From: Cognatishimia sp. MH4019 | GTDB taxonomy: Bacteria > Pseudomonadota > Alphaproteobacteria > Rhodobacterales > Rhodobacteraceae | NCBI RefSeq assembly: GCF_020177595.1 | Contig: NZ_JAHTBL010000004.1 | Span: 1-64,000, forward strand | DNA: 64,000 bases | Direction: 5' to 3' | Part shown: positions 1 through 9,030 of the stretch, one piece after another | Layout: each line of letters opens with the position of its first letter | Numbering within the stretch: the first letter of the stretch is position 1 | The notes under the pieces: generated by a model | Told to the model about the DNA's origin: nothing | Seen by the model: only the letters and a program-made list of their open reading frames with translations | Databases searched by the model: none | Made by a program: the position numbers and the translations under genes

Positions 1-36
1 GCAAAGCTCAAGCCGATGGACCCAGCCTTTGAGTAA
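1..36 (+). CDS. possible 3' end of a gene that starts before the window
   Basis: The first reading frame is open for 11 codons (ending in MDPAFE) and then stops with TAA. It could be the C-terminus of a gene entering from the left, but 11 codons are too few to identify a family or to exclude chance. Confidence 0.2.
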   Translation, partial: AKLKPMDPAFE

Positions 37-380
37 GAGCGCGGTCCTACTTCGGACATCCCAGTAAATTAACGCGATGACGCAAACCAAAGCGTCAGAA
101 AAGAAGAGTTTTTCAACAAAATCGGCTCTGCGGACACTTTCGCCGCGTGATCTACGAAGGTCGGGTCTAGGAAGTCCTGCCTTTCGCTGCACGCCGCATC
201 AACTGGTAAGGCGCGGGACTTTGCTGCCGTCTGTGCAACTCATGGCAACGACCGCAGCCAACCCTTTTCGGACAGACGGAGTGATCGCCTCGTTTTTTGC
301 GTGCAGAGCACAAGCCTCCTCTTGCTTGAAAGTTATTATGACTAGATATTCCCTCTACTTGCCCAACGTTAGGACTTTTC
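37..380. other. gene-free stretch, possibly degenerate mobile-element DNA
   Basis: No convincing gene is seen. Small overlapping frames exist on both strands, but they are rich in Arg/Ser/Pro and look like non-coding DNA. The part from about 105 to 290 (a TTTTTCAACAAAATCGGC stretch, then GCGGGACTTTGCTGCC) resembles sequence I associate with the surroundings of transposases in roseobacter genomes; this is recollection and was not searched. The last 20 bases carry an AGGA element suited to the start at 381. Confidence 0.3.
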
Positions 381-1679
381 ATGTTTTTCCGCTTCTTAGT
401 CGCCAGCTTCTTAGTCGTCTGGGGAGCAGACACCCGCGCGGACGCAAGGATTGAAGTGGTCTCCTCTGGCTGTCCCGAAGTGATTTGTGGGTCGGGTGTT
501 TCGGTTTACATAGATGGTGATTTCGATGGGAACGAAGCCGAAAGGCTTGAAGCGCTGATTGCCGATGGCAAGGTCACACCGTATTCGACTATCTATTTCA
601 ATTCACCTGGTGGCTCACTCTTTGGTGGCATGGAATTGGCCAGAACTATCCGAAAACACGGATTTAGCACCGGCGTCTCAAGGCTAGATGATGCCGGAGA
701 ACCGGTTAGAGGCGGGGCCATTTGTATGTCGGCATGCACCTTCGCATATTTAGGTGGCGTGTTTCGCTATTTCCAGGATGATGACGTATTCGGAGTACAT
801 CGCTTTTACAGCAAGGAGCCCTCTGAAAATGATGGAGAACTCGCTCAGGTTGCATCTGCAGCAATCATTAGCTTCCTAGAGGAAATGGATGTCGGGTCAG
901 CCTTCTTTGTGGAAATGACCAAGGCAGGATCCCAATCGATGCGGCTGTTGGACCTATCCCAGATGTTGCATCTAGGGATCGCAAACAATGGCATTGGCCG
1001 CACTAATTGGACTGTCACAGCAACGGATCCGGTCACGGGCAACAGCATTCTATATTTGAAAGGGGAGAGAAACACCTCATTTGGCATAAATAAAATGCTC
1101 TTTTATTGTTCACCTAACGGATCCCAAATAGCGACGCATGTCATCTTCGATCCCCAAGGGCGAACTGAAGAAGCGCGCTCGATGAGGGCGATCAGCTTAG
1201 AGCTAGACGGAGAGCGTTATCCCTTCACAGAATTTCTAATAGGTGAGCCGGAAATCGTGAACGGGTGGCTGAATGCTACCTTCATCGTTCCAACTAGATT
1301 TTGGGCAGCTATAAAGAATGGCGATCAGATCGGAATGCAGTTTCAGTTTGCCTACGATGCACCTGTCTTCCTCGGCATATCCGGTATGAACCTCGACGGC
1401 GCAAAAAAGTTGATGTTAGGGATCGAGAACAGTTGCCCGTTATCCGCTGCCGTGAAACCAACACAGAGATTCCAGAGATACACTGATACGGACTTCTTCG
1501 GCGCTGACCTAACGCAGACTGGGATCAAAGGCATAGCTCTTGAGAGGTGCGAAGCGATCTGCGATGCGGAGCAGAATTGCAGAGCATATAGTTACGTTCA
1601 GACTTCGCAATGGTGCTTTCCAAAATTTGGGATCGGTCGTCACATATCGAAACGAGGAATAATCAGCGGGCACAAGTGA
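381..1679 (+). CDS. secreted ClpP-fold (COG3904-like) protein with C-terminal PAN/Apple-like domain
   Basis: The 432-residue product starts with a signal peptide (residues 1 to about 22, MFFRFLVASFLVVWG then a polar region). Residues 40-150 look like a periplasmic ClpP/crotonase-fold serine hydrolase: an oxyanion-type SPGG at 75-78, a nucleophile candidate Ser117 in CMSAC, and His140 in FGVH, in ClpP order and similar spacing. The last 60 residues hold a cysteine-rich segment (RCEAICDAEQNCRAYSY) typical of PAN/Apple domains, which bind protein or carbohydrate. The middle 200 residues are unassigned. An AGGA sits 7 bases before the ATG. Base composition is visibly lower in G+C than its neighbours, hinting at transfer. 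It stands alone between an unexplained stretch and rpsA. A degradative or processing role in the envelope is inference. Confidence 0.7.
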   Translation: MFFRFLVASFLVVWGADTRADARIEVVSSGCPEVICGSGVSVYIDGDFDGNEAERLEALIADGKVTPYSTIYFNSPGGSLFGGMELARTIRKHGFSTGVSRLDDAGEPVRGGAICMSACTFAYLGGVFRYFQDDDVFGVHRFYSKEPSENDGELAQVASAAIISFLEEMDVGSAFFVEMTKAGSQSMRLLDLSQMLHLGIANNGIGRTNWTVTATDPVTGNSILYLKGERNTSFGINKMLFYCSPNGSQIATHVIFDPQGRTEEARSMRAISLELDGERYPFTEFLIGEPEIVNGWLNATFIVPTRFWAAIKNGDQIGMQFQFAYDAPVFLGISGMNLDGAKKLMLGIENSCPLSAAVKPTQRFQRYTDTDFFGADLTQTGIKGIALERCEAICDAEQNCRAYSYVQTSQWCFPKFGIGRHISKRGIISGHK

Positions 1680-1828
1680 TAGGTCCTGTTAGGCGTCAGC
1701 ATCGCGCGCATTGCTGTCGTTTGAATAATGCGCAGCATCGGTAACTCTGGGCTCATTGCCGACATTTACAGATTGCATGAGCATTCGCAGCATCAGTGGG
1801 TGGGCTTGACAGACGTCCACATAAGAAA

Positions 1829-1850
1829 GGCCCCGCCTAAAGGCGAGGCC
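1829..1850 (-). terminator. rho-independent terminator of rpsA
   Basis: Read on the minus strand this is a GC-rich hairpin (GGCC-GCCT arms with one mismatch and a 2-base core loop) followed by TTTCTTAT, 20 bases past the rpsA stop codon. Confidence 0.75.
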
Positions 1851-1871
1851 CATCCATCCCGAAGGATGCAA

Positions 1872-3554
1872 TTACTTCTCGTCGTCGCCCTTCAGCGCCG
1901 CACCAAGGATATCGCCCAACGATGCACCTGAGTCCGAGGAGCCGAACTGTTCGACGGCCTCTTTCTCTTCCGCGATCTCGCGCGCCTTGATCGACACGCC
2001 CAGACGGCGGGTCTTGGCGTCCACATTGGTGACACGCACGTCGACCTTGTCGCCTACGCCAAAGCGATCAGGGCGTTGCTCGGCACGGTCACGCGACAGG
2101 TCCGAACGGCGGATGAAGGACTTCATGCCCTCATACTCGACCTCGATGCCACCATCCTCGATCGCCGTCACAGTGACGGTGATGATCGAACCGCGCTTCA
2201 CGCCGCCCACAGCTTCGGCAAACTGGTCATTGCCCAGCGCCTTGACCGACAGCGAAATACGCTCTTTCTCGGTGTCCACTTCGGTGACAACGGCCTTCAC
2301 GACGTCGCCCTTGCGGTAGTCGCCGATCACGTCTTCGCCACGGCCTTCCCATGTCAGATCCGACAGGTGAACCATGCCGTCGATGTCGCCTTCCAGACCG
2401 ATGAACAGACCAAACTCGGTGATGTTCTTGACCTCGCCCTCGACCTCTGTGCCGACAGCGAACTGCTCGGCAAAGACTTCCCAGGGGTTGCGCATGGTCT
2501 GCTTGAGACCAAGGGAGACGCGGCGCTTGGCACCGTCGATTTCCAGAACCATGACTTCCACTTCCTGCGAGGTGGAGACGATCTTGCCCGGGTGTACGTT
2601 CTTCTTCGTCCAGGACATTTCCGAGACGTGAACCAGACCTTCGACACCGGGCTCCAGCTCAACAAACGCACCGTAATCGGTGATGTTGGTGACGCGACCG
2701 GTATGCACCGATTCCAGCGGGTACTTCGCAGCAACCAGATCCCACGGATCGTCCTGCAGCTGCTTCATACCAAGGCTGATGCGGTGGGTCTCTTTGTTGA
2801 TCTTGATGACCTGAACCTTGACCGTCTCGCCAATCGCAAGGATTTCGGAGGGGTGGTTCACACGGCGCCATGCCATGTCGGTCACGTGCAGCAGACCGTC
2901 GACACCGCCGAGGTCCACAAACGCACCGTATTCGGTGATGTTCTTGACCACACCGTCCACAGCCTGGCCTTCGGTCAGGTTGCCGATAACCTCGGCGCGC
3001 TGCTCCGCACGGGATTCCTCAAGAATAGCACGACGCGAGACAACGATGTTGCCACGGCGACGGTCCATTTTCAGAATCTGGAACGGCTGCTTCATGCCCA
3101 TCAGCGGGCCGGCGTCGCGCACGGGGCGCACATCGACCTGAGAGCCGGGCAGGAACGCAACAGCGCCGCCCAGATCAACGGTGAAGCCACCTTTGACCCG
3201 ACCAAAGATCGCGCCTTCAACGCGGTTCTCATCGGCATAGGCCTTCTCAAGACGATCCCAGGCTTCCTCACGGCGGGCCATCTCGCGGCTGATGACAGCC
3301 TCGCCACGCGCGTTCTCGACCTGACGGAGGAACACCTCCACCTCGTCGCCAACTTCAATCTCAGGAGCTTCGCCGGGATTTGCGAATTCTTTCAACTCGA
3401 CACGGCCTTCCATTTTGTAGCCGACGTCGATGATGGCCTGGCCCGCCTCAATAGCGATGACCTTGCCTTTGACAACAGAGCCCTCGTCGGGCGTGTCAAT
3501 TTCGAAGCTTTCGTTTAGGAGTGCTTCAAACTCCTCCATGGTTGCATTCGCCAT
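1872..3554 (-). CDS. rpsA: 30S ribosomal protein S1
   Basis: This 560-residue protein has the usual length and architecture of S1. Six consecutive S1 OB-fold repeats are recognisable from recurring ITEYGAFVDLG/ VDGLLHVTDM-type segments; the first two repeats are the divergent ribosome-binding pair. S1 binds mRNA leaders and brings them to the 30S subunit. The ATG at 3552-3554 is preceded by AAGGA 7 bases upstream. In alphaproteobacteria rpsA normally follows cmk directly, but here cmk lies 10 kb away on the same strand with a polyamine locus between. No ihfB follows rpsA; instead a terminator and an unrelated opposite-strand gene are found. Confidence 0.97.
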   Translation of the reverse strand: MANATMEEFEALLNESFEIDTPDEGSVVKGKVIAIEAGQAIIDVGYKMEGRVELKEFANPGEAPEIEVGDEVEVFLRQVENARGEAVISREMARREEAWDRLEKAYADENRVEGAIFGRVKGGFTVDLGGAVAFLPGSQVDVRPVRDAGPLMGMKQPFQILKMDRRRGNIVVSRRAILEESRAEQRAEVIGNLTEGQAVDGVVKNITEYGAFVDLGGVDGLLHVTDMAWRRVNHPSEILAIGETVKVQVIKINKETHRISLGMKQLQDDPWDLVAAKYPLESVHTGRVTNITDYGAFVELEPGVEGLVHVSEMSWTKKNVHPGKIVSTSQEVEVMVLEIDGAKRRVSLGLKQTMRNPWEVFAEQFAVGTEVEGEVKNITEFGLFIGLEGDIDGMVHLSDLTWEGRGEDVIGDYRKGDVVKAVVTEVDTEKERISLSVKALGNDQFAEAVGGVKRGSIITVTVTAIEDGGIEVEYEGMKSFIRRSDLSRDRAEQRPDRFGVGDKVDVRVTNVDAKTRRLGVSIKAREIAEEKEAVEQFGSSDSGASLGDILGAALKGDDEK

Positions 3555-3946
3555 AAGCGTTTGTTTTCCTTACACGTTTGTTTTCTGGCCGCGCGGTTGG
3601 CTCCGCCGGTCTTGGGGTTTGGTCGGGGCGTCTTCCCCGCAGCGTTGAACCCAAAACAATGAGGGCCGGTATAATACCGACCCTGCTCAAGGCTCATGTG
3701 CCACGACTGTTCCGCCGTTTGACAGCGCCGCTATACGCAGGATTCCCCTTGGGATCAAGGGGGATGGGGGTTTCGCTGTTGCCCGGAGGTACGTCGCCAA
3801 GTGTAAAGACTGTAATCGTCGGGACCGTCTGCTGCCAGCCCAACCTATACTTGGGGTGTTCTCACTGCACACGCTCGCGGCGCAAGAAATGGGGCGCCAA
3901 CCGATCTTGCATTTACAATCTGACCGGGCCGGTAAGGTTGGGTTGG
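3555..3946. other. rpsA upstream region, no gene
   Basis: About 390 bases separate rpsA from the decayed gene end at 3947. Weak frames on both strands lack any family signature. The stretch should hold the rpsA promoter, since cmk no longer precedes the gene; the palindrome at 3664-3682 is the best candidate. The left edge of the inserted polyamine block should lie here, but I see no direct repeats or integrase to mark it. Confidence 0.5.
3664..3682 (-). promoter_or_regulatory. palindromic promoter-like element upstream of rpsA
   Basis: A 13-base perfect palindrome (CGGTATAATACCG, 3667-3679) contains TATAAT/TATTAT on both strands and lies 110 bases upstream of the rpsA ATG. It may be the -10 region of an rpsA promoter or an operator. 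No good -35 hexamer is visible at 17 bases. Confidence 0.35.
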
Positions 3947-5201
3947 TCAGATACACCGATGCTTCGTAACGAGACTTGAAATGGAAAGCGCCAACTGATC
4001 CATGTTGGTTTCTGCCGAAACTGTGCTTAACGCTGCGACAGCGACTTCCTCTTGAAGGATCGTGCCTCTGCGATCCTGAATGAGCGCTCTTGCATATGAC
4101 TGCGTAAACTCGGGATGCCCTTGGACGGTGAGTGAGGCACCCGGATACCAAAGCGCGGCAAATTCACAAAATTCGACTGTGCAATGCAGCGCGCCGAAGC
4201 AGGAATAGCGGTCACTTGATCCTGATGATAGGCCTGCATCCGAAGCGTAGCGGGTGGGTTTCCAAGGTCCGCAGGCCAATCACTCACGCAATACGTGTCG
4301 ACGCCGAGCCCCCATCCTTTGTGGGATTTTTCAACCTCGACCACAGCCCGCTTCACGAATTCATCATAAACAGCATGATGCACATACACGCGTTCGATAC
4401 CGCAGCAGCATTGGCCTGCATTGTAAAATGCCCCATCCATCAAGGACGCGACGGCCTCGTCCAAATCTGCGTCCTCCATCACATAGGCAGGATCTTTGCC
4501 ACCCAACTCGTTGCCTACTCCTACAAATGTTCCGGCCGCCGCGCGCTCCATCGCTTGCCCTCCACCTACGCAGCCCGTGAAGTTGACAAAGTCAAAGGTG
4601 GACTCTGCGATCAACTCTGAAGTTGTGTGATGATCAAGATATACATTCTGCAAAATGTCATCGGGCAGACCGGCGGATTTTGCAGCGCGGATCATGTGTT
4701 CACCATCCAGCAGGGTCTGTGCTGCATGCTTCATAACGACGGTGTTGCCTGCAATCAGAGCCGGTACGATTGTATTGATTGAGGTCAGATAGGGATAGTT
4801 CCACCGAGCAACCACAAACACGATGCCATGCGGCTCTCGTTCGATGCGGCGCTCGAATTGCGCGCTGTCCTCAATCACCATAGGCGCAAGCGCCTTTTCG
4901 GCGATACACGCCATGTATGTTGCGCGTTCGATGCAGCCTGAGAACTCGCCGATTGGTGCACCGGCCGTCCCATCATCCACGCAATCTCTTTGGCGGCGCT
5001 GTCCTGGTCCTCGATCATCTTGTCGACAAAACCCAACACAAGCGCCACACGGTCGGCCAAGGACTTTTCTTTCCAAAGAAGGCCAGCCGCCCTTGAACGG
5101 GCACTAACATCCCGAGCTTCATCCCGCGTCAGAACAGTCCTGCGGGCATAGACGCTTCCATCAACCGGCGATGTACAGATTACTTCGGCCATGAGGACCA
5201 T
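3947..5201 (-). pseudogene. decayed fusion of aldehyde dehydrogenase (PuuC-like) and glutamine amidotransferase (PuuD-like)
   Basis: Read on the minus strand, an aldehyde dehydrogenase starts at MAEVICTSPVDG (ATG 5192, or 5201), runs to WMMGRPV, shifts frame near 4950-4960, and continues through GELGGKDPAYV-like and NAGQCCCGIERVYV (catalytic Cys region) to VVEVEK. At about 4325 it passes directly into the C-terminal part of a class-I glutamine amidotransferase (GWGLGVDTY, then AYHQDQVTAIP). A one-base loss near 4173 shifts frame again; the rest (EFCEFAALWYPG, LTVQGHPEF, the conserved catalytic His/Glu motif) runs to a stop at 3947. So about 200 C-terminal dehydrogenase residues and the amidotransferase N-terminus are deleted. 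Intact forms would oxidise gamma-glutamyl aminoaldehyde and release GABA; neither can work here. Confidence 0.85.
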
Positions 5202-5256
5202 TCTTTCTGGTGTGGTTGTGGCGGATGATCATTTGAGCGCCTGAGGTGTAGGACAG

Positions 5257-6600
5257 CTACATTCTGCCGAGATAATAGGCGTATTCCGCAGGGGTGACGG
5301 GCGTTCTGAGCAGATCGATCTCACTGCGGCGGATGGCAGAGTAAACCTCAATGAACGGCACACCGAAAATCGCCTTGGCGATCGTCGAGTTTGCAAATCT
5401 TTCAACCGCGTTCTTCCAGTCATGCTCCAGCGGTGGCGCAGGGCGGCAAGCGGGATCTTCAAGCGCAAGCGGCGGTGTCAGCTTGTGCTCCAGTCCGTGC
5501 AAGATGCCCCCCAAAATTGCGGTGAGGGCAAGATATGGATTCACATCCGCCCCGCAGATGCGGTGTTTCAACCGTGCACCGCGCCCGGAAATCTCCGGTA
5601 TCCGCACCGCCGCGTTGCGGTTATCGATGCCCCAATCAGGCGTCGTGGGGGCAAAACTGTTGGTTTGAAACCGGCGAAATGAATTCATGTGCGGTGCGAA
5701 CACCGCCTGCAAATCCTGCATGCTGCTTAAAACACCAGCCACCGCCGACCCAAGGGTCGGTGACAATGATTGCGCAGTGCTGCTGAAGATATTTCGGTTC
5801 TCGCCATCATTTAGCGACACATGAACATGCATGCCGTTCCCCGGGCTGTCAGCATAGGGTTTGGCCATGAATGTTGCGCCAAGGCCGTGTTTTTTCAGGA
5901 TACCGCGCACCATGCGACGGAACAGGATAACTGTATCTGCGGCGTGCATGACATCATTCGTGTGATGGAAATTCACTTCAAACTGGCCCGGGCCGTATTC
6001 GGCGATCAGTGTATCCGCGGCGATGCCTTGCACCGCACATGTATCCATAATTTCATTCAGGATTGCCTGCTGATCGGCCATCGCATCAAGATCATAGCAT
6101 TGTGCGTCTGGCGACAACTCCAACGGCTTGGGCGCCTCGGACGAAGTCTCCCTTGTCTGGATGATGTGAAACTCCAACTCGGTCGCGACGACCGGTGACA
6201 GGTTCAATCCCTCAAAGCGATCAAGCATTTTACGGAGCATATTCCGCGAGGAAAGCAAGCAAATCTGATCATTCTCGTCCTTCAGATCTACCAGAACCTG
6301 AAGAACTTTGTCAGAGGCCCACGGGACAGCGGACATGCTTTCAGGCACGGCGATCACAACACCGTCGGGATCATTTGCGATGCTGCCAAGGCCGGTTTCA
6401 TCAACCTCATGCCCCCCGATATTGGCGGCGTAGGCAGACAAAGGAAGCCGCACGTCGCCATTCTGCAACTTTGAGATATCCTCGCCGGGAAGCCATTTTC
6501 CACGCAAGACCGCGTTCAGATCGCACATCATCATTTCGATGCGATCAGGTGGGCCATATTGAGCGCAATACGTGTCATAAGCTTCACGAATGCTGGTCAT
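5257..6600 (-). CDS. puuA: glutamine synthetase-family gamma-glutamylpolyamine ligase
   Basis: The 447-residue protein is a glutamine synthetase homologue of the PuuA type: AEYGPGQFEVNFHHT (metal-binding glutamates), GNGMHVHVSL (metal-binding His), and PTTPDWGIDNRNAAVRIP (ATP/substrate arginines) are all present. It lacks the adenylylation-site context of housekeeping GlnA. ATP-dependent gamma-glutamylation of putrescine or a related amine is the expected first step of catabolism. AGGTG precedes the ATG. It lies between the FAD oxidase and the decayed dehydrogenase/amidotransferase, so the genes for the next steps are adjacent but two are broken. The gene itself is intact. The exact amine is inferred from context. 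Confidence 0.8.
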   Translation of the reverse strand: MTSIREAYDTYCAQYGPPDRIEMMMCDLNAVLRGKWLPGEDISKLQNGDVRLPLSAYAANIGGHEVDETGLGSIANDPDGVVIAVPESMSAVPWASDKVLQVLVDLKDENDQICLLSSRNMLRKMLDRFEGLNLSPVVATELEFHIIQTRETSSEAPKPLELSPDAQCYDLDAMADQQAILNEIMDTCAVQGIAADTLIAEYGPGQFEVNFHHTNDVMHAADTVILFRRMVRGILKKHGLGATFMAKPYADSPGNGMHVHVSLNDGENRNIFSSTAQSLSPTLGSAVAGVLSSMQDLQAVFAPHMNSFRRFQTNSFAPTTPDWGIDNRNAAVRIPEISGRGARLKHRICGADVNPYLALTAILGGILHGLEHKLTPPLALEDPACRPAPPLEHDWKNAVERFANSTIAKAIFGVPFIEVYSAIRRSEIDLLRTPVTPAEYAYYLGRM

Positions 6601-6618
6601 TTTCGCACCTACTTTGGG

Positions 6619-7896
6619 TTAGCGAAGCTTCTCAAGAAGCGAATAGTAGATCATGCCGACAGCCACCATCAGGCTGCCCGCCCGTCGTCCGAATGGCAGA
6701 CGCAGGTGTTTGACGTTGGCAAATACATCAAAGCGCTCCAGATGGCCTGTGATGGCTTCGGCCATGATCTCGCCCAGAATATGGGAAAGCGCGATGCCGT
6801 GACCGGAAAAGCCCTGAACGAAAAAGACGTTGTCAGAAAGCCTCCCAACCTCGGGAATGCGGTTGATGATGATCCCGTCAATGCCGCTCCAGGAGTAGTC
6901 GACTTTGACGCCTTTCAAGCGCGGGAACGTTCGTTCGACGGCCGGGCGCAACTGTGCTTCGACATCTGTTGTGTTCCTGCCGGAATAATTCGTGCCGCCG
7001 CCGAACATGAGCCTCTTATCCGCCGTTAGACGATAGTAATCGAGCACAAACCTGGAATCGTACACGGCGATGTCTTTGGGGTTGATCTGGTCAGCCATGT
7101 CACCCAAGGGTTCTGTCGCCATGATGCTCAGCGATGCGGGAAACAAAGCACCCCCTAGTCGCTTCTGGTCCAGCAAGTGATAAGCATTGCCTGCGATCAA
7201 CACCGCATTGGCCGCCACGGACCCTTTTTGTGTAACGGCGCGTGGTGTTGCCCCGTGTTCGATATGCGTCACTTCGGATTGTTCAAAGATCAACGCCCCG
7301 GCATTCGCAGCGGCGCGGGCCTCGCCCAGGCACAGGTTCAATGAATGCACATGCATGTTCTTGGTGTTCAGCAATCCGCCGCAATACAGGTCGGTTTCCA
7401 GATACTCTGGCATCTGCGACCCGTCGAGCATGGTCAGCACATCCCCCATGCCCCGCCGCTGGCCTTCGTCATAAATCTGGGTAAGCTCCTGCATATGGCT
7501 GGGCTTCATCGCGGTTTGCATCTGGCCAAACTTCAAATCACACGCGATGCCGTATTTCTGAACGCGGTTTCGAATGATGTCGTGTCCATGCCAACGCAGG
7601 CCCCAGACAAAATCATCCGCATCCGATCCGATGGATTTCCGAAACTCCCGTGCCATGGCCTTATCGCCGGAGAGGCTGCCGGTGATTTGACCGCCGTTGC
7701 GTCCCGTGGCACCCCAGCCGATTTGTTTGGCTTCCAAAACGACAACTTTCAGCCCGCGTTCCGTTAGGTCCACTGCCGTCGAAATGCCTGAAAATCCACC
7801 GCCGATGATCACCACATCGACACGGTGGTCCCCTGTCAGTTCCGGATAGGGAGCAACATCATTGCGCGTTGCCGCATAGTAGCTTTCGGTGTGCAA
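6619..7896 (-). CDS. puuB: FAD-dependent amine oxidase (gamma-glutamylputrescine oxidase-like)
   Basis: This 425-residue DAO-family flavoprotein has the Rossmann GGGFSG motif near residues 32-37 and the ATGRNGGQ segment common in PuuB-type enzymes. It is expected to oxidise the gamma-glutamylated amine to the aminoaldehyde with release of ammonia and H2O2. The start is a TTG at 7894-7896, supported by AAGGA 8 bases upstream and no in-frame ATG nearby. It is followed 18 bases later by the ligase gene, so they are probably co-transcribed. Other DAO-family substrates (glycine, sarcosine) cannot be excluded from sequence alone. Confidence 0.75.
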   Translation of the reverse strand: MHTESYYAATRNDVAPYPELTGDHRVDVVIIGGGFSGISTAVDLTERGLKVVVLEAKQIGWGATGRNGGQITGSLSGDKAMAREFRKSIGSDADDFVWGLRWHGHDIIRNRVQKYGIACDLKFGQMQTAMKPSHMQELTQIYDEGQRRGMGDVLTMLDGSQMPEYLETDLYCGGLLNTKNMHVHSLNLCLGEARAAANAGALIFEQSEVTHIEHGATPRAVTQKGSVAANAVLIAGNAYHLLDQKRLGGALFPASLSIMATEPLGDMADQINPKDIAVYDSRFVLDYYRLTADKRLMFGGGTNYSGRNTTDVEAQLRPAVERTFPRLKGVKVDYSWSGIDGIIINRIPEVGRLSDNVFFVQGFSGHGIALSHILGEIMAEAITGHLERFDVFANVKHLRLPFGRRAGSLMVAVGMIYYSLLEKLR

Positions 7897-7928
7897 AGCT
7901 TTGGTCCTTCTGGATTTTCCTTGAGGAA

Positions 7929-8966
7929 CTAGCCGGCCGCCCGGTCAAAGCCCTGCAATACATTCACCACGTTGATGCCGACCTGTTCGACAGCATAGCC
8001 GCCCTCCAGCAAGAAGACTGTCGGCAGGTCCAGCGCAGCAAGCATGCCGCCGTAATCCGTGAAGTCGTCACTTTCCAACTTAAAGAAGCTGATCGGGTCG
8101 TCTTCGAATGTGTCGACGCCAAGCGAAACGATCAGGACATCGGCCTTGTATTCCCTGATGCGCGCAAGGGCCTGTTCAAGCGCTGCTTTCCAGACCTCGT
8201 AGGTGGCGCCCGATGCAAGAGGGTAGTTCACGTTGTAGCCTTGGCCTGATCCTTGTCCTTCTTCGTCGGCATGCCCCAAGAAATATGGGAACGCCTCCAT
8301 CGGGTCACCGTGGATGGACAGGAACAGAACGTCATCGCGCCCATAAAAGATCTGTTGCGTGCCGTTTCCATGGTGAAAATCGACATCCAGGATCGCGACC
8401 TTCTTTGCGCCTTTTTCCAGCGCGTGTTGGGCGGCGATGGCGGCATTGTTCAAAAAGCAGTAGCCGCCGAACTGATCAGAGGCCGCATGATGGCCGGGCG
8501 GGCGGCAAAGGCCAAAGGCGGCTCTCTGTCCGTCAAGAACCAGCTCGGTGGCGGTCAATGCCACATCCTTGCTGGCAAGTGCCGCTTCCCAAGTGCCCTC
8601 TGACACTGTCGTTTCGCTGGCCAAGGCATAGTATCCAACCTTGCCTTCAATCATTTCGGGTATGTGGGGTGAATTCATCGTGCGCGTCGGCCAGCAATTG
8701 GCAATGGCCTCGCCCGCGAAGCCAGCGGCTGCCCAATCCGACGCACAGGTTTCCAAGAACTGGACAAACCCGGCATCGTGAACCGCAAGTACAGGTTCAA
8801 GATTGTAGAATTCCGGTTCAACTACGTCGCCAAGCTGTTCGGAAATGACACGTGCAAGAATGATTTCCGCCCGGCGTGGACACTCGAAAGGTGCGACCAC
8901 CTTGCCTTCATGTATCTCGATCTTGGCATCGCGCAATTTGTGCTTGTCGGAATAAACTGTGTGCAT
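7929..8966 (-). CDS. histone deacetylase-family acetylpolyamine amidohydrolase
   Basis: This 345-residue member of the arginase/deacetylase fold has the full catalytic set: RPPGHHA (paired His), DVDFHHGNGT (zinc Asp and His), GVDTFEDDP (second zinc Asp) and the C-terminal transition-state Tyr in LEGGYA. Bacterial homologues in polyamine operons remove acetyl groups from acetylputrescine or acetylspermidine. The ATG at 8966 is chosen because GGAGAAACC precedes it; a longer frame upstream reads through a terminator hairpin and is not coding. The gene lies downstream of that hairpin, so its expression may be lower than that of the transporter. Confidence 0.85.
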   Translation of the reverse strand: MHTVYSDKHKLRDAKIEIHEGKVVAPFECPRRAEIILARVISEQLGDVVEPEFYNLEPVLAVHDAGFVQFLETCASDWAAAGFAGEAIANCWPTRTMNSPHIPEMIEGKVGYYALASETTVSEGTWEAALASKDVALTATELVLDGQRAAFGLCRPPGHHAASDQFGGYCFLNNAAIAAQHALEKGAKKVAILDVDFHHGNGTQQIFYGRDDVLFLSIHGDPMEAFPYFLGHADEEGQGSGQGYNVNYPLASGATYEVWKAALEQALARIREYKADVLIVSLGVDTFEDDPISFFKLESDDFTDYGGMLAALDLPTVFLLEGGYAVEQVGINVVNVLQGFDRAAG

Positions 8967-8979
8967 GGTTTCTCCGGTT

Positions 8980-9011
8980 AAAAAAACAGGCGGAGCATGA
9001 CGCCCCGCCTG
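8980..9011 (-). terminator. hairpin terminator/attenuator between the binding-protein gene and the amidohydrolase
   Basis: On the minus strand the arms CAGGCGG and CCGCCTG pair around an 11-base loop and are followed by seven T residues. It sits after the stop of the polyamine-binding protein and just before the ribosome-binding site of the next gene in the same direction. Confidence 0.8.
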
Positions 9012-9030
9012 AGGTCGGGAGGAATTGGTC

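Noticed and set aside
77-454. Plus-strand frame of 125 codons overlapping the start of the ClpP-like gene
   Set aside because: Arg/Ser/Leu-rich, no domain, and it overlaps the well-supported signal peptide at 381 in another frame.
2076-3518. Long open frame (480 codons) antisense to rpsA
   Set aside because: It mirrors the codon bias of rpsA on the other strand, is rich in His/Asp/Leu without domains, and rpsA is certain.
3687-4151. Minus-strand frame of 154 codons next to the decayed dehydrogenase
   Set aside because: It overlaps the amidotransferase remnant in another frame and has no family signature.
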